64,000 bases of DNA, from NCBI RefSeq assembly GCF_006440735.1, contig NZ_VFUA01000015.1, positions 1 through 64,000 on the forward strand, written 5' to 3'. The stretch comes from Mesorhizobium sp. B2-7-1 (GTDB taxonomy: Bacteria > Pseudomonadota > Alphaproteobacteria > Rhizobiales > Rhizobiaceae). The translations under genes and the position numbers were made by a program. The notes below the pieces were generated by a model. That model was not told where the DNA came from. It did no database searches and worked only from the letters and a program-made list of their open reading frames with translations. Shown here piece by piece: positions 9,845 through 18,835 of the stretch. The first letter of the stretch is position 1. Every line of letters begins with the position of its first letter.

Positions 9845-10267
9845 TCAGTGCCCGGCGCTCATTTCGGATTCGGAAGCTTTCTCGGCATCGCTCTTGAACG
9901 CGCTCTCGCAATAGGGCGTGCAGGACATGGTCTGGACTTCGGCGCGTCGGTAGATGCGTACCGAGGAGGCCGCCTGTCGCACGACGGTTACCTGTTCGTC
10001 GATGATCGGGCTACCGTCCGAATCGAGCACGACCATATTGGTGACGCCGAAGCCCTTGCCGGTGAGAACGATGGTCGAGGCGTCCTGCACGGAAGCGTCT
10101 GCGATCGCCGGATTGCCGATGACGACCGTGTCGGCCGCGCGTGACAATTTGACGATCTTTGCCTGGTTCATGGTGACTTCTATGCCGGCGCCGGCCCTGG
10201 CCGGCATGACCAAGGCGGCAGTTGCCAGCAGCGCGGCGACTGGAAACAACGATCTCGACAACGTCAT
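9845..10267 (-). CDS. Stand-alone secretin N-terminal domain protein (pilus formation)
   Basis: 140-residue exported protein with signal peptide (MTLSRSLFPVAALLATAALVMPARA). Residues about 28-95 match in pattern the first domain of the CpaC secretin encoded at 12534 (compare IVKLSRAADTVVIGNPAIADASV with VVIDLPSDAYDILVANPAVADAV), a domain known as the pilus-formation N-terminal region. The beta-barrel part is absent, so it cannot form a pore alone; it might act as a periplasmic partner of CpaC. Start at ATG 10267 has GGGAG upstream; a TTG ten codons earlier is possible. It diverges from the pilin gene. Confidence 0.8.
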   Translation of the reverse strand: MTLSRSLFPVAALLATAALVMPARAGAGIEVTMNQAKIVKLSRAADTVVIGNPAIADASVQDASTIVLTGKGFGVTNMVVLDSDGSPIIDEQVTVVRQAASSVRIYRRAEVQTMSCTPYCESAFKSDAEKASESEMSAGH

Positions 10268-10614
10268 TGAAGCGCTCCCGGCGGGCAGATTCTTCAACGG
10301 AACATGAACGAGATTGGTGAAGCAACGGTTAAGCCGGGCCCGGCATGATTAAGGATCGGCCTGCATGGCGCGTCATGCGTCGGTGGCGCTTACTGTTTTA
10401 GGAATATTGCACAAGCGCCGGTTTCCCGGGGGCCCGAGTTGGCTGGCGTTGTTTAGGCCGCGGTTAACCACACAGCGCGTTCGCCGCCGGAAAGGAATCG
10501 GTAAGGCTGTTTATTAAGCCGATCGAAACGGCTTCTCCCTAGATTTGCAGCATCCGATCAACCGAAAAGAGAAGTTGACGGAAGTGCTGTAACACGTGGA
10601 GTAGGAGCTCTCGA
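10268..10614. promoter_or_regulatory. Divergent promoter region before pilin, CtrA-like site
   Basis: 347 bp without a gene between the secretin-domain protein and the pilin. TTAG-N7-TTAA at 10453-10467 departs by one base from the CtrA consensus and lies about 150 bp upstream of the pilin start. Several isolated TTAA tetramers (10329, 10349, 10513) have the wrong spacing. No clear -35/-10 pair stands out. The last 20 bp contain GTGGAGTAGGAGCT, a good ribosome-binding site for the pilin. Confidence 0.45.
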
Positions 10615-10794
10615 ATGTCTAATCTCATTGCACGTTTCGTGAAGGACGAATCCGGCGCGACCGCTATCGAATACGGTCTGATCGCCGCCCTCATCGCGCT
10701 CGCCATCATGGTTGGCGCTACCCAGCTCGGCAGCGCGCTGAACAGCAAGTTCGCGAACATCGCCGCCACCCTGAACGGCGCCAACGCTCCGTGA
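10615..10794 (+). CDS. Flp family type IVb pilin
   Basis: Major pilin subunit, 59 residues (MSNLIARFVKDESG...). Cleavage after Gly14 would leave a mature N-terminus ATAIEYGLIAALIALAI, the hallmark of Flp pilins (Glu at 5, Tyr at 6, then a hydrophobic helix). The mature pilin is about 45 residues. Preceded by a strong GGAG and followed after 34 bp by a terminator, so it can be expressed far above the assembly genes downstream. The peptidase CpaA is encoded next. Confidence 0.95.
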   Translation: MSNLIARFVKDESGATAIEYGLIAALIALAIMVGATQLGSALNSKFANIAATLNGANAP

Positions 10795-10828
10795 TAAGGA
10801 CGCGATATCGCATCTTTCGATAGAGAGA

Positions 10829-10856
10829 AAGGGCCGCCAGTTGGCGGCCCTTTTTT
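10829..10856 (+). terminator. Rho-independent terminator of pilin gene
   Basis: GGGCCGCCA (10831-10839) pairs with TGGCGGCCC (10842-10850) across a 2-base loop, followed by six T. It separates pilin from cpaA transcription. Confidence 0.93.
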
Positions 10857-10951
10857 CATGCGGTCGGCCGGCTTTGATCGTCCGGCCTCATCGATCGTTA
10901 ATCCAGCGCGCCTAGGATGCCGCTGGAAATTGTCATGGGCGCGCCGTATCG

Positions 10952-11470
10952 ATGCTTGAAGCCGTGATCTTCGTCGTCTTTCCTTTCTGCATGCTGTTCG
11001 CTGCGGTCTCTGACACCTTGTCGATGACGATCGCCAACCGTGTTCCCGTGCTGTTGGTGGCGACATTCGCGCTTGTCGCGCCGCTCACCGGTATGGACTG
11101 GGCGACCTATGGCTGGCACTTCGCAGCCGGCGCCCTCGTGCTTGCGGTGACGTTCGGTCTTTTTGCGCTTGGTGGCATGGGCGGCGGCGACGCCAAGCTT
11201 CTGGCCGCCACCGCCCTGTGGATGGGCCTCAGCATCAACCTGATCGGCTATCTGGTGACGTCGGCTTTCATCGGCGGCCTGCTTACCCTGGCAATCCTTG
11301 CCTACCGGAAATCGCCGCTCGCCATGTACACCGGCCACAGCCGGTTTCTGCGCCATTTCGCGGACGAGAGCGTTGGCGTCCCGTATGCCATAGCGCTGGG
11401 CGCGGGCGGACTGATCACCTTCCCGGATTCGCCGCTGATGGTCTGGGCGCTGCAGAGGCTCACGACATAG
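10952..11470 (+). CDS. cpaA: Prepilin peptidase CpaA (A24 family)
   Basis: Membrane aspartic peptidase that removes the leader of Flp pilin and TadE-type pseudopilins. The 172-residue product is mostly membrane helices. One catalytic Asp is in the N-terminal AAVSDTLSMTIANRVP segment (the C/SD..x..I.N pattern) and the second in GGMGGGDAKLLAATALWMG, the GxGD motif. It lacks a methylase domain, as CpaA/TadV proteins do. It is followed by two terminators, so it is separate from cpaB. Confidence 0.93.
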   Translation: MLEAVIFVVFPFCMLFAAVSDTLSMTIANRVPVLLVATFALVAPLTGMDWATYGWHFAAGALVLAVTFGLFALGGMGGGDAKLLAATALWMGLSINLIGYLVTSAFIGGLLTLAILAYRKSPLAMYTGHSRFLRHFADESVGVPYAIALGAGGLITFPDSPLMVWALQRLTT

Positions 11471-11520
11471 GCCTGGCGACATCGGTGTCGGCGATCCTGG
11501 CGGCACTGCCGCTTCTTCTA

Positions 11521-11580
11521 GATCCCAGGGCGGCCTGGCCGCCTTTTGCTAGATACCAGGCGGCCTTGCCGCCTTTTTTG
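11521..11580 (+). terminator. Duplicated tandem terminators after cpaA
   Basis: Two near-identical 30-bp units follow one another. The first has GGCGGC/GCCGCC (11529-11534 with 11538-11543) and four T; the second has GGCGGC/GCCGCC (11559-11564 with 11568-11573) and six T. Both units start with AGAT(C/A)CCAGG, so the second looks like a direct duplication of the first. Confidence 0.85.
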
Positions 11581-11724
11581 TTAACGGCGGGCCGTTCCAT
11601 CCAATTTGAGTAAACCTTAAATTAATCACGATCGTAAGCATTGCATTAACCTTGTTTTGACGATTGCGGCTGCAAAGTCCGGCCTGGCGAGGTGGTTTGC
11701 CTTGAGGCGAAGGGTTTCGGACGA

Positions 11725-12537
11725 ATGCCAGCATCCCGATTGATTATTCTGGGCGTGGCTGCGGTCGCGGCGGGTGGCGCGGGCTACGTGGCGAAGAACA
11801 TGGTCGTGGCGCCGCCGCCCCAGGTCGTGGTCGATGCGCCGAAGCAGCCGGCAATCGCATTGCAGGATGTGCTGGTGCTTTCCGGCGACGTGCCGATGGG
11901 CAGTCAGCTCGGCACCAACATCAGCTGGGAACAATGGCCGGCCGACGGCGTCAACGCCAATTTCATCACGCGCGCCGCCGAGCCTGACGCAGTCGAAAAG
12001 CTCAAGGGCTCGGTCGCCCGCGTGGCCATGTACACCGGCGAGCCGATGCGCCGCTCCAAGCTGGTCGGCGAGGGGCAGAGCTTCATGTCGTCGATCCTGC
12101 CTTCCGGCATGCGCGCCGTCGCCACCGCGATATCGGCCGACACGTCCGCCGGCGGCTTCATCCTGCCCAACGACTTCGTCGACGTGATCATGACCCGCCG
12201 CGCCGATACCGGCAATGGCGGCAGCGGCTTCAACACCGAGACCATCCTCAAGAACATCCGCGTGCTGGCTATCGACCAGACCATCCAGGAAGACGAGGAA
12301 GGCAAGAAGACCAGGGTCGGCCAGACAGCGACGCTGGAGCTGACGCCACAGCAGGCGGAGATCATCACGGTGGCGCAGCAGATGGCGGACCGCCTGACGC
12401 TGGCGCTGCGCCCGATCACCGACATCCATGAGAAGAGTACGGACGAAGCCGACTACCTGGTCAACGGCAACGGCCGACGCGGGACCGTGCGGCTGATCAA
12501 GTCCGGTGAGGTTTCCGAGGTGGGAGCAAGGAAATGA
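11725..12537 (+). CDS. cpaB: Tad pilus assembly protein CpaB/RcpC
   Basis: Periplasmic accessory protein of the secretin channel, 270 residues. N-terminal anchor MPASRLIILGVAAVAAGGAGYVAKNMV, then an SAF-type domain (IALQDVLVLSGDVPMGSQL) and the RcpC core (GMRAVATAISADTSAGGFILPNDFVDVI). Start chosen at ATG 11725, eleven codons inside the open frame, because it gives the hydrophobic N-terminus directly. First gene of the cpaBCDEF operon; its stop overlaps the cpaC start by 4 bp. Confidence 0.92.
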   Translation: MPASRLIILGVAAVAAGGAGYVAKNMVVAPPPQVVVDAPKQPAIALQDVLVLSGDVPMGSQLGTNISWEQWPADGVNANFITRAAEPDAVEKLKGSVARVAMYTGEPMRRSKLVGEGQSFMSSILPSGMRAVATAISADTSAGGFILPNDFVDVIMTRRADTGNGGSGFNTETILKNIRVLAIDQTIQEDEEGKKTRVGQTATLELTPQQAEIITVAQQMADRLTLALRPITDIHEKSTDEADYLVNGNGRRGTVRLIKSGEVSEVGARK

Positions 12538-14042
12538 GGCTAAACGGTAGACTGCTCCCCTTCCTGGCCGCCGCGGCGATCGGCTTTTTCCTGGTCGGCA
12601 CCAGCGCACCGGAACTGGCCGAAGCCAAGGCCGCGAGCGCCGGCGTGTCGGCCTCCGTCGCCACGCAGCGCGTCAAGCTCGGCCTCAACAAATCCGTGGT
12701 CATCGACTTGCCGAGCGACGCCTATGATATCCTTGTCGCCAATCCGGCGGTTGCCGATGCCGTGACCCGCACGGCGCGGCGCATCTACCTGTTCGGCAAG
12801 GCGGTCGGCGAAACCAACATCTTTGTTTTCGGCCCTAATGGCGAACAGATCGTCAGCCTGGATCTGGCCGTCGAACGCGACGTCGCCGGGCTGGAGGACT
12901 ATCTGAAGCGCTTCATCCCGTCCTCGCAGATCAAGGTCGAGCTTCTCAACGACAACGTCGTCCTGACGGGCACCGTCGACACGCCGCTCGATTCCAAGCG
13001 CGCCGTCGACCTGGCGACCATCTTCGTGTCCGGCGGTGAAGCGACGACGGGCCAATATTCGCAGACCGCCGCCGGCGGCTCGGTCAATGGCGGCGTCGAC
13101 ATCAACAACCCCGACCAGGAACGCCGGACCTCCAAGATCGTCAACCTCTTGCAGATCATCGGCGACGATCAGGTGACGCTGAAGGTAACCGTCGCCGAAG
13201 TCAGCCGCTCGGTGATGAAGCAACTCGGCGTCAACATGGTGGGCAATGGCAGTGCCAACGGCATAACCTTCGGCTCCGCTGTCGACACCTATCCCGGCCT
13301 CGGCAAACCGTTGTCCAGTTCAGGCCTCGACTTCAAAAGCTCGTCTCTGCAAGGCACCATCAACGCCATGGAGCAATCTGGCGTCATGAAGACGCTGGCA
13401 GAGCCGACACTGACCGCCGTTTCGGGCGAAAAGGCGACGTTCAAGGTTGGTGGCGAATACAATATGGTGAGCAGCGTCACCAACAACAAATCGACAGACA
13501 ATCAGACTGGCGAAAGGACCTGGACGGCAAGCCAGGTCGAATACGGCATCGGGTTGGAGTTCCAGCCGGTGGTGTTATCTGCCGGCCGCATCAGCCTGAA
13601 GGTAAGAACCGCGGTTTCAGAGCCGACCACGGAAGGCTCGTTCGCGTTGGGCGACACGAATATCATATCGCTGCGCAAACGCTTGGCGGATACGACGGTG
13701 GAATTGCCTTCCGGCGGCTCGATGATGATAGCAGGCCTCGTGCGCGACGATGTCAGGCAGGCTGTCACCGGGTTGCCCGGCCTGACCAAGATCCCTGTCC
13801 TTGGCACGCTCTTCCGCAGCAGGGACTTCGTGCGCAACGAAAGCGAGCTCGTCATCATCATCACGCCCTATCTGTCGCGGCCGGTGGCGCGCAACGACCT
13901 GGCCAAGCCGGACGACAATTTCAATGCCGCGAGCGACGGCGCCGCTATGTTCCTAGGCCGCGTCAACCGCGTCTACGGCACCATGCAGACGGACAAGCCG
14001 GCCGGCCGCTACCACGGTGTCGTGGGCTTCATCTACAAATGA
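12534..14042 (+). CDS. cpaC: Outer-membrane secretin CpaC/RcpA
   Basis: Forms the outer-membrane pore for the Tad pilus. The 502-residue product has a signal peptide (LLPFLAAAAIGFFLVGTSAPELAEA), a pilus-formation N-domain (KLGLNKSVVIDLPSDAYDILVANPAVADA), a BON-like segment (LKRFIPSSQIKVELLNDNVVLTG) and the secretin barrel with VEYGIGLEFQPVV and GGSMMIAGLVRDD, plus the ending LPGLTKIPVLGTLFRS typical of type II/IV secretins. Overlaps cpaB and cpaD by ATGA junctions. Confidence 0.95.
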   Translation: MRLNGRLLPFLAAAAIGFFLVGTSAPELAEAKAASAGVSASVATQRVKLGLNKSVVIDLPSDAYDILVANPAVADAVTRTARRIYLFGKAVGETNIFVFGPNGEQIVSLDLAVERDVAGLEDYLKRFIPSSQIKVELLNDNVVLTGTVDTPLDSKRAVDLATIFVSGGEATTGQYSQTAAGGSVNGGVDINNPDQERRTSKIVNLLQIIGDDQVTLKVTVAEVSRSVMKQLGVNMVGNGSANGITFGSAVDTYPGLGKPLSSSGLDFKSSSLQGTINAMEQSGVMKTLAEPTLTAVSGEKATFKVGGEYNMVSSVTNNKSTDNQTGERTWTASQVEYGIGLEFQPVVLSAGRISLKVRTAVSEPTTEGSFALGDTNIISLRKRLADTTVELPSGGSMMIAGLVRDDVRQAVTGLPGLTKIPVLGTLFRSRDFVRNESELVIIITPYLSRPVARNDLAKPDDNFNAASDGAAMFLGRVNRVYGTMQTDKPAGRYHGVVGFIYK

Positions 14043-14788
14043 GTGGGAATGCGGATATGTCCAAGGCAGCATCGAAGGTCATGACGGTCCGGACAGCATC
14101 CGGCATCGCAAGGATCCGTCGGCAGATGGTTCCGGCACTGGCGGTCATGCTTGCGGCGTCGCTCGCAGGCTGCGCCAACCGAGACAGCGTCACGGTAGGG
14201 TCGATACCGGACGATTACCGCACGACCCATCCGATCGTCATCGCCGAGAAGAACCAGAAGATCGACCTGCCGGTCGGCGCCGGCGATCGCGGCATGACCG
14301 GCGCGCAGCGCGACACGCTGCTTGGCTTCCTCGACGGCTACGACAAGGGAGCCGCCCCGTCGCTGACCATCGCAATCCCGCGAGGCTCGGCCAACGAGGT
14401 GGCGGCACTGGTCGCGGGACGCGACTTCGCACGGGTCGCCATGGCGGCGGGCGTCAAGCGCAACCGTATCGTCATGACGTCCTATCAGTCGGATGTGCCG
14501 GAGGCGTCCGCGCCGGTGCGCGTCGCCTTCGTCGCGGTGAGGGCCCAGACCGACAAATGCGGGCGTTGGCCAGATGATCTGACGGAGACGTCGGAGAACA
14601 AGCACTATGCCGACTTCGGCTGCTCGTACCAGAACAACCTCGCCGCCCAGGTGGCCAATCCCAACGATCTGCTCGGGCCGCGCAAGCAGTCCGATATCGA
14701 TGCCGAGAACCGGGGCGCGGTAATCGACCTTTATCGCTCGAGAGGCATTTCGAACGAATTCCTGGGCAATTCGGAAGTGACTTACTAA
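14039..14788 (+). CDS. cpaD: Tad pilus lipoprotein CpaD
   Basis: Outer-membrane lipoprotein thought to assist secretin assembly. The 249-residue product has a long cytoplasmic lead, a hydrophobic segment MVPALAVMLAASLAGC with a lipobox (LAGC), and the CpaD body (DDYRTTHPIVIAEK, KCGRWPDDL, NFGCSYQNNLAAQVANPNDLLGPR). The first ATG overlaps cpaC; an ATG at 14057 would give a shorter leader. Confidence 0.93.
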   Translation: MSGNADMSKAASKVMTVRTASGIARIRRQMVPALAVMLAASLAGCANRDSVTVGSIPDDYRTTHPIVIAEKNQKIDLPVGAGDRGMTGAQRDTLLGFLDGYDKGAAPSLTIAIPRGSANEVAALVAGRDFARVAMAAGVKRNRIVMTSYQSDVPEASAPVRVAFVAVRAQTDKCGRWPDDLTETSENKHYADFGCSYQNNLAAQVANPNDLLGPRKQSDIDAENRGAVIDLYRSRGISNEFLGNSEVTY

Positions 14789-14827
14789 GCCGCGCCGGAC
14801 GACGAAGAAAGCAGTCACGGAAAGAGC

Positions 14828-16117
14828 ATGACGATGAGCAATCTTGCCTACGACACGCCCGCGGAAACCGGCGACCTTTCGCAGCAGGACATCGCCGCCA
14901 TGCAGGCGCTGCGTCCCGTGCCGCGCATTTCGATCCAGGCCTTCTGCGAGACCGACGGGGTCGCCAACCCCGTCGAGCGCGCCGGCGAGGATCGCCGGAT
15001 GGCCAAGGCCCATCTCAAGGTCCATATGGGCGGCATCCCGACCGCGATCGAGTTCTACCAGTCCGCGCCGACGCCGAACCTGATCCTGTTGGAATCGCGC
15101 AGCGAACCGCAGCAGCTGCTCGAGCAACTCGGCCAGCTCTCGGAATATTGCGATCCCTCCTCCAAGGTCGTGGTCATCGGCCACTACAATGATGTCGGGC
15201 TCTACCGCGAGCTTATCCGCTCGGGCATTTCCGAATATGTCATCGCGCCGGTCTCGATGACCGACATCGTCAGCGTCGTGTCGTCGATCTTCGTCGATCC
15301 GGAATCGGAGCCGATCGGCCGGTCGATCGCGTTCATCGGCGCCAAGGGCGGCGTCGGCTCGTCGACCATCGCCCACAATGTCGCCTGGGCGATGTCTTCC
15401 CTGTTCAAGTCCGAAGTCGTCATCGCCGATCTCGATCTCGCCTTCGGCACCGCCAACATCAATTTCGACCAGGATCCGGCGCAAGGCATCGCCGAGGCGG
15501 TGTTTTCGCCCGAGCGGGTCGACGAGGTCTATCTCGACCGTCTGCTCGCGCAATGCGCCGAGCATCTGTCGCTGCTCGCGGCTCCCTCCACGCTCGAGCG
15601 CGTCTATGATTTCGACGCCGAGGCCTTCTCGCAGATCATAGAGACGGCGCAGCGCAGCGCGCCTCTTTTGGTCCTCGACATCCCTCACGTCTGGAGCGGG
15701 TGGACGAAGAGCACGCTGATCAAGGCGGACGAGATCGTCATCACGGCGACGCCCGAGCTCGCAAATCTTCGCAACACCAAGAACATGGTGGACATGCTGA
15801 AGCGGCTGCGTCCGAACGATCCGCCACCGAAGCTGATCATCAACCAGGCGGGCGTGCCGAAGCGGCCGGAGATCGCCGCTTCCGATTTCGCCGAACCGCT
15901 CGGCATCACGCCGATGGCCGTGATCAACTTCGAACCGCTGCTGTTCGGCAACGCCGCCAACAATGGCCGCATGCTGAGCGAGATGGACGCCAAGAGTCCG
16001 GTCGTCACCACCATCAACGAGGTAGCGCATGTGCTGACCGGGCGCAGCGAGATCAAGGCAAAGAAGAAGGCAGGCCTGGGCTCGATCCTCGGCAAGCTCT
16101 CGCGCAACAAGAAGTGA
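14828..16117 (+). CDS. cpaE: Pilus assembly ATPase-like protein CpaE
   Basis: MinD/ParA-like protein that helps place the pilus machinery at the pole. The 429-residue product has an N-terminal receiver-like domain (about 60-150) without an obvious kinase input, then a deviant Walker A (IGAKGGVGSSTIAHNVA) and the downstream VVIADLDLAFGT switch. The usual signature Lys and the Thr of the P-loop are present as KGGVGSST. In Caulobacter, CpaE localisation depends on polarity proteins including PodJ, and a PodJ-like gene is in this window (36408). Confidence 0.92.
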   Translation: MTMSNLAYDTPAETGDLSQQDIAAMQALRPVPRISIQAFCETDGVANPVERAGEDRRMAKAHLKVHMGGIPTAIEFYQSAPTPNLILLESRSEPQQLLEQLGQLSEYCDPSSKVVVIGHYNDVGLYRELIRSGISEYVIAPVSMTDIVSVVSSIFVDPESEPIGRSIAFIGAKGGVGSSTIAHNVAWAMSSLFKSEVVIADLDLAFGTANINFDQDPAQGIAEAVFSPERVDEVYLDRLLAQCAEHLSLLAAPSTLERVYDFDAEAFSQIIETAQRSAPLLVLDIPHVWSGWTKSTLIKADEIVITATPELANLRNTKNMVDMLKRLRPNDPPPKLIINQAGVPKRPEIAASDFAEPLGITPMAVINFEPLLFGNAANNGRMLSEMDAKSPVVTTINEVAHVLTGRSEIKAKKKAGLGSILGKLSRNKK

Positions 16118-16147
16118 CGCTGATTGAGCGGCATCGGGTAGTGGATC

Positions 16148-17653
16148 ATGTTTGGTAAAAGAGGCAAAGACGACGGCAGCCGGGCAACGCCCGAATTCCG
16201 CCCGCCGGCGTCCACTCCCGCCGCCGCTCCAACGGGAACGATGACGGCCGAACGACCGGCCGCGCCGCCGTCCAGCGCGCCGGCCACGCCCGCCGCGCCG
16301 GCTGCGCGCCGCCCCGTCGAGCCGCCGCCCATGGCGCCGGAGCCGCCAAGAAGGGTCCCGCGCGAACGCAGCGAGACCTATTACGACACCAAGAGCCAGG
16401 TGTTTTCGGCGCTCATCGACACGATCGACCTGTCGCAGCTCGCCAAGCTCGATCCCGAGAGCGCGCGCGAGGAAATCCGCGACATCGTCAACGATATCAT
16501 CGCGATCAAGAACTTCGCGATGTCGATCTCCGAGCAGGAAGAGCTGCTCGAGGACATCTGCAACGACGTTCTGGGCTATGGACCGCTGGAGCCGTTGCTG
16601 GCCCGCGACGACATCGCCGACATCATGGTCAACGGCTCCAAGAACGTCTACATCGAAGTCAATGGCAAGGTCGAGCAGACCGGCATCCGCTTCCGCGACA
16701 ATCAGCAACTGCTCAACATCTGCCAGCGCATCGTCAGCCAGGTCGGCCGCCGCGTCGACGAATCGAGCCCGATCTGCGACGCGCGCCTCCCCGACGGCTC
16801 GCGCGTCAACGTCATCGCGCCGCCGCTGTCGATCGACGGTACCGCGCTCACCATCCGCAAGTTCAAGAAGGACAAGCTGACGCTGGACCAGCTGGTCAAG
16901 TTCGGCGCCATCTCGCCGCAAGGCGCGGAAATCCTCAAGATCATAGGCCGCGTCCGCTGCAATGTCGTCATCTCGGGCGGCACCGGCTCCGGCAAGACGA
17001 CGCTGCTCAATTGCCTGACCAACTATATCGACCGCGATGAGCGCGTCATCACCTGCGAGGATTCGGCCGAACTGCAGCTGCAGCAGCCGCATGTGGTCCG
17101 TCTCGAAACCCGGCCGCCCAATCTGGAGGGCGAGGGCGAGGTGACCATGCGCGACTTGGTCAAGAACTGCCTGCGTATGCGGCCGGAGCGGATCATCGTC
17201 GGCGAAGTGCGCGGACCGGAAGTGTTCGACCTGCTGCAGGCGATGAATACCGGCCACGACGGCTCGATGGGCACGATCCACTCGAACAGCCCGCGCGAAT
17301 GCCTCAACCGTATCGAATCGATGATCGCCATGGGCGGCTATTCCCTGCCGCAGCGGACGGTGCGCGAGATCGTCGTCGGCTCGATCGACGTGATCATCCA
17401 GGCGGCTCGCCTGCGCGACGGCTCGCGCCGCATCACCCACATCACCGAAGTGGTCGGCATGGAAGGCGATGTCATCATCACCCAGGATATTGTCCTCTAC
17501 AATATCAAGGGCGAGGACTCGAGCGGCCGGCTGGTCGGCGAACATGTCTCGACAGGCATCGGCCGCCCGCATTTCTGGGACCGTGCCCGTTATTATGGCG
17601 AGGAGCAGCGCCTCGCCAACGCGCTCGAGGCGATGGAGAAACGCGCTGACTGA
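16148..17653 (+). CDS. cpaF: Pilus assembly secretion ATPase CpaF/TadA
   Basis: Hexameric type II/IV secretion ATPase driving pilin polymerisation. 501 residues. A Pro/Ala-rich N-terminal tail (about 1-75) precedes the catalytic core with Walker [14 protein letters not shown], Asp box [10 protein letters not shown], Walker [29 protein letters not shown] and His box [16 protein letters not shown]. It is 30 bp after cpaE. A palindromic repeat follows before tadB. Confidence 0.96.
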   Translation: MFGKRGKDDGSRATPEFRPPASTPAAAPTGTMTAERPAAPPSSAPATPAAPAARRPVEPPPMAPEPPRRVPRERSETYYDTKSQVFSALIDTIDLSQLAKLDPESAREEIRDIVNDIIAIKNFAMSISEQEELLEDICNDVLGYGPLEPLLARDDIADIMVNGSKNVYIEVNGKVEQTGIRFRDNQQLLNICQRIVSQVGRRVDESSPICDARLPDGSRVNVIAPPLSIDGTALTIRKFKKDKLTLDQLVKFGAISPQGAEILKIIGRVRCNVVISGGTGSGKTTLLNCLTNYIDRDERVITCEDSAELQLQQPHVVRLETRPPNLEGEGEVTMRDLVKNCLRMRPERIIVGEVRGPEVFDLLQAMNTGHDGSMGTIHSNSPRECLNRIESMIAMGGYSLPQRTVREIVVGSIDVIIQAARLRDGSRRITHITEVVGMEGDVIITQDIVLYNIKGEDSSGRLVGEHVSTGIGRPHFWDRARYYGEEQRLANALEAMEKRAD

Positions 17654-17671
17654 TGCATCTGGAGGTCTGAA

Positions 17672-17790
17672 GCAATTCCAGGAAAAGTGTGAAGCGGTCG
17701 GGTTCGGCGACTTCGCCGGAACTTTCCGTCCGGAATTGCGTCAAAACAAGGAAATGGGGCGGCTCGCCGTTTCTTTGAAACGGCGAAATG
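17672..17790 (+). repeat. Palindromic intergenic element, long form, between cpaF and tadB
   Basis: Starts GCAATTCCAGGAAAAGTGTG and ends GAAACGGCGAAATGCC. It carries an internal hairpin CGGCGACTTCGCCG that is also in the reversed copy at 19859 but missing from the copies at 49210 and 62143. This puts the two copies around tadBC in one subfamily. The end of the element lies about 20 bp before the tadB start. Confidence 0.85.
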
Positions 17791-17808
17791 CCCTGGGGAT
17801 CCCGGTCG

Positions 17809-18822
17809 ATGTTCGGAGTTGACACCACCGTACTGGCTTTCATCGTGCTCGCCGGCTTCAGCGCCGGCGCGGTGGCCTATGCCTTCCTGTTCACGCGCAT
17901 CGACAACGAGAAGCAGGCCGGCAAGCGGCTTCAGACCATCAAGACAGCCGAAACCGACCGGTCGGTGGTGAAAGCCACGCGCGACCGCGCCGCGGAAGCG
18001 GTCAAGCGGCGCAAAAGTCTTCAGGATACCCTCAAGCAGCTCGACGAGAAACAGAAGACCAACGACCGCAACGTCAAGAAACCGCCGCTGAAGGCTCAGA
18101 TCCGTCAGGCCGGTATGAAGGTTTCGCTCGAACGCTTCTATCTCTACTCCGCCGTCTGCGGCGCCGTGCTGACGGGCCTTCTCTTTTTCGCCGGCGCGCC
18201 TCTGTGGGCTCTGCCCGGCGCCCTGCTGGCGGGTGGCCTCGGCCTGCCGCGCTGGTTCGTGTCGTTTCGGCGCACACGCCGCGTCAAGGCCTTCCTGGAA
18301 GAGTTCCCGAACGCGCTCGACATCATCGTGCGCGCGGTCAAGTCCGGCCTGCCGCTCAACGATGCGATCCGCCTGATCGCCAACGAATCGCCCGAACCGG
18401 TCCGGTCGGAGTTCCGCCGCATCGTCGATTCCCAACAGATGGGCCTGTCGGTGCCCGAAGCCGCCATGCGCATGTCCGAGACCATGCCATGCACCGAGGC
18501 CGGCTTCTTCGGCATTGTCATCCAGATTCAGTCGCAGGCCGGCGGCAACCTGTCCGAAGCGCTGGGCAACCTTTCGCGCGTCCTGCGCGACCGCAAGAAG
18601 ATGAAGGCCAAGGTCCAGGCGCTTTCGATGGAAGCCAAGGCATCCGCCGTCATCATCGGCGCCTTGCCCTTCGTCGTCGCTTTCCTCGTCTATCTGTCGA
18701 GCCCGAACTACATCATGCCGCTGTTCACCACCAATGTCGGCAACCTGATCCTCGGCTGCTCGGGTGTGTGGATGTCGATCGGCATCCTGGTGATGCGCAA
18801 GATGATGAACTTCGAAGTGTAG
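17809..18822 (+). CDS. tadB: Tad inner-membrane platform protein TadB
   Basis: Inner-membrane protein of the type II secretion F family that forms the platform with TadC. 337 residues, with an N-terminal membrane helix (TTVLAFIVLAGFSAGAVAYAF), a charged cytoplasmic linker, paired helices near 100-150, the F domain (FLEEFPNALDIIVRAVKSGLPLNDAI) and two C-terminal helices. An ATG at 17788 lies inside the upstream repeat, so I prefer 17809, which has only a weak GGGG upstream. Confidence 0.92.
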   Translation: MFGVDTTVLAFIVLAGFSAGAVAYAFLFTRIDNEKQAGKRLQTIKTAETDRSVVKATRDRAAEAVKRRKSLQDTLKQLDEKQKTNDRNVKKPPLKAQIRQAGMKVSLERFYLYSAVCGAVLTGLLFFAGAPLWALPGALLAGGLGLPRWFVSFRRTRRVKAFLEEFPNALDIIVRAVKSGLPLNDAIRLIANESPEPVRSEFRRIVDSQQMGLSVPEAAMRMSETMPCTEAGFFGIVIQIQSQAGGNLSEALGNLSRVLRDRKKMKAKVQALSMEAKASAVIIGALPFVVAFLVYLSSPNYIMPLFTTNVGNLILGCSGVWMSIGILVMRKMMNFEV

Positions 18823-18835
18823 GGGCGCGGATCCA

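Noticed and set aside
10435..10470. Sigma-54 promoter before the pilin
   Set aside because: GG and GC elements are not at the required spacing.
14033..17572. Open frame of 1179 codons on the minus strand across cpaD-cpaF
   Set aside because: It is antisense to well-identified pilus genes; long open antisense frames arise from the codon bias of high-G+C genomes, and its Asp/Arg/His-rich product has no domain.
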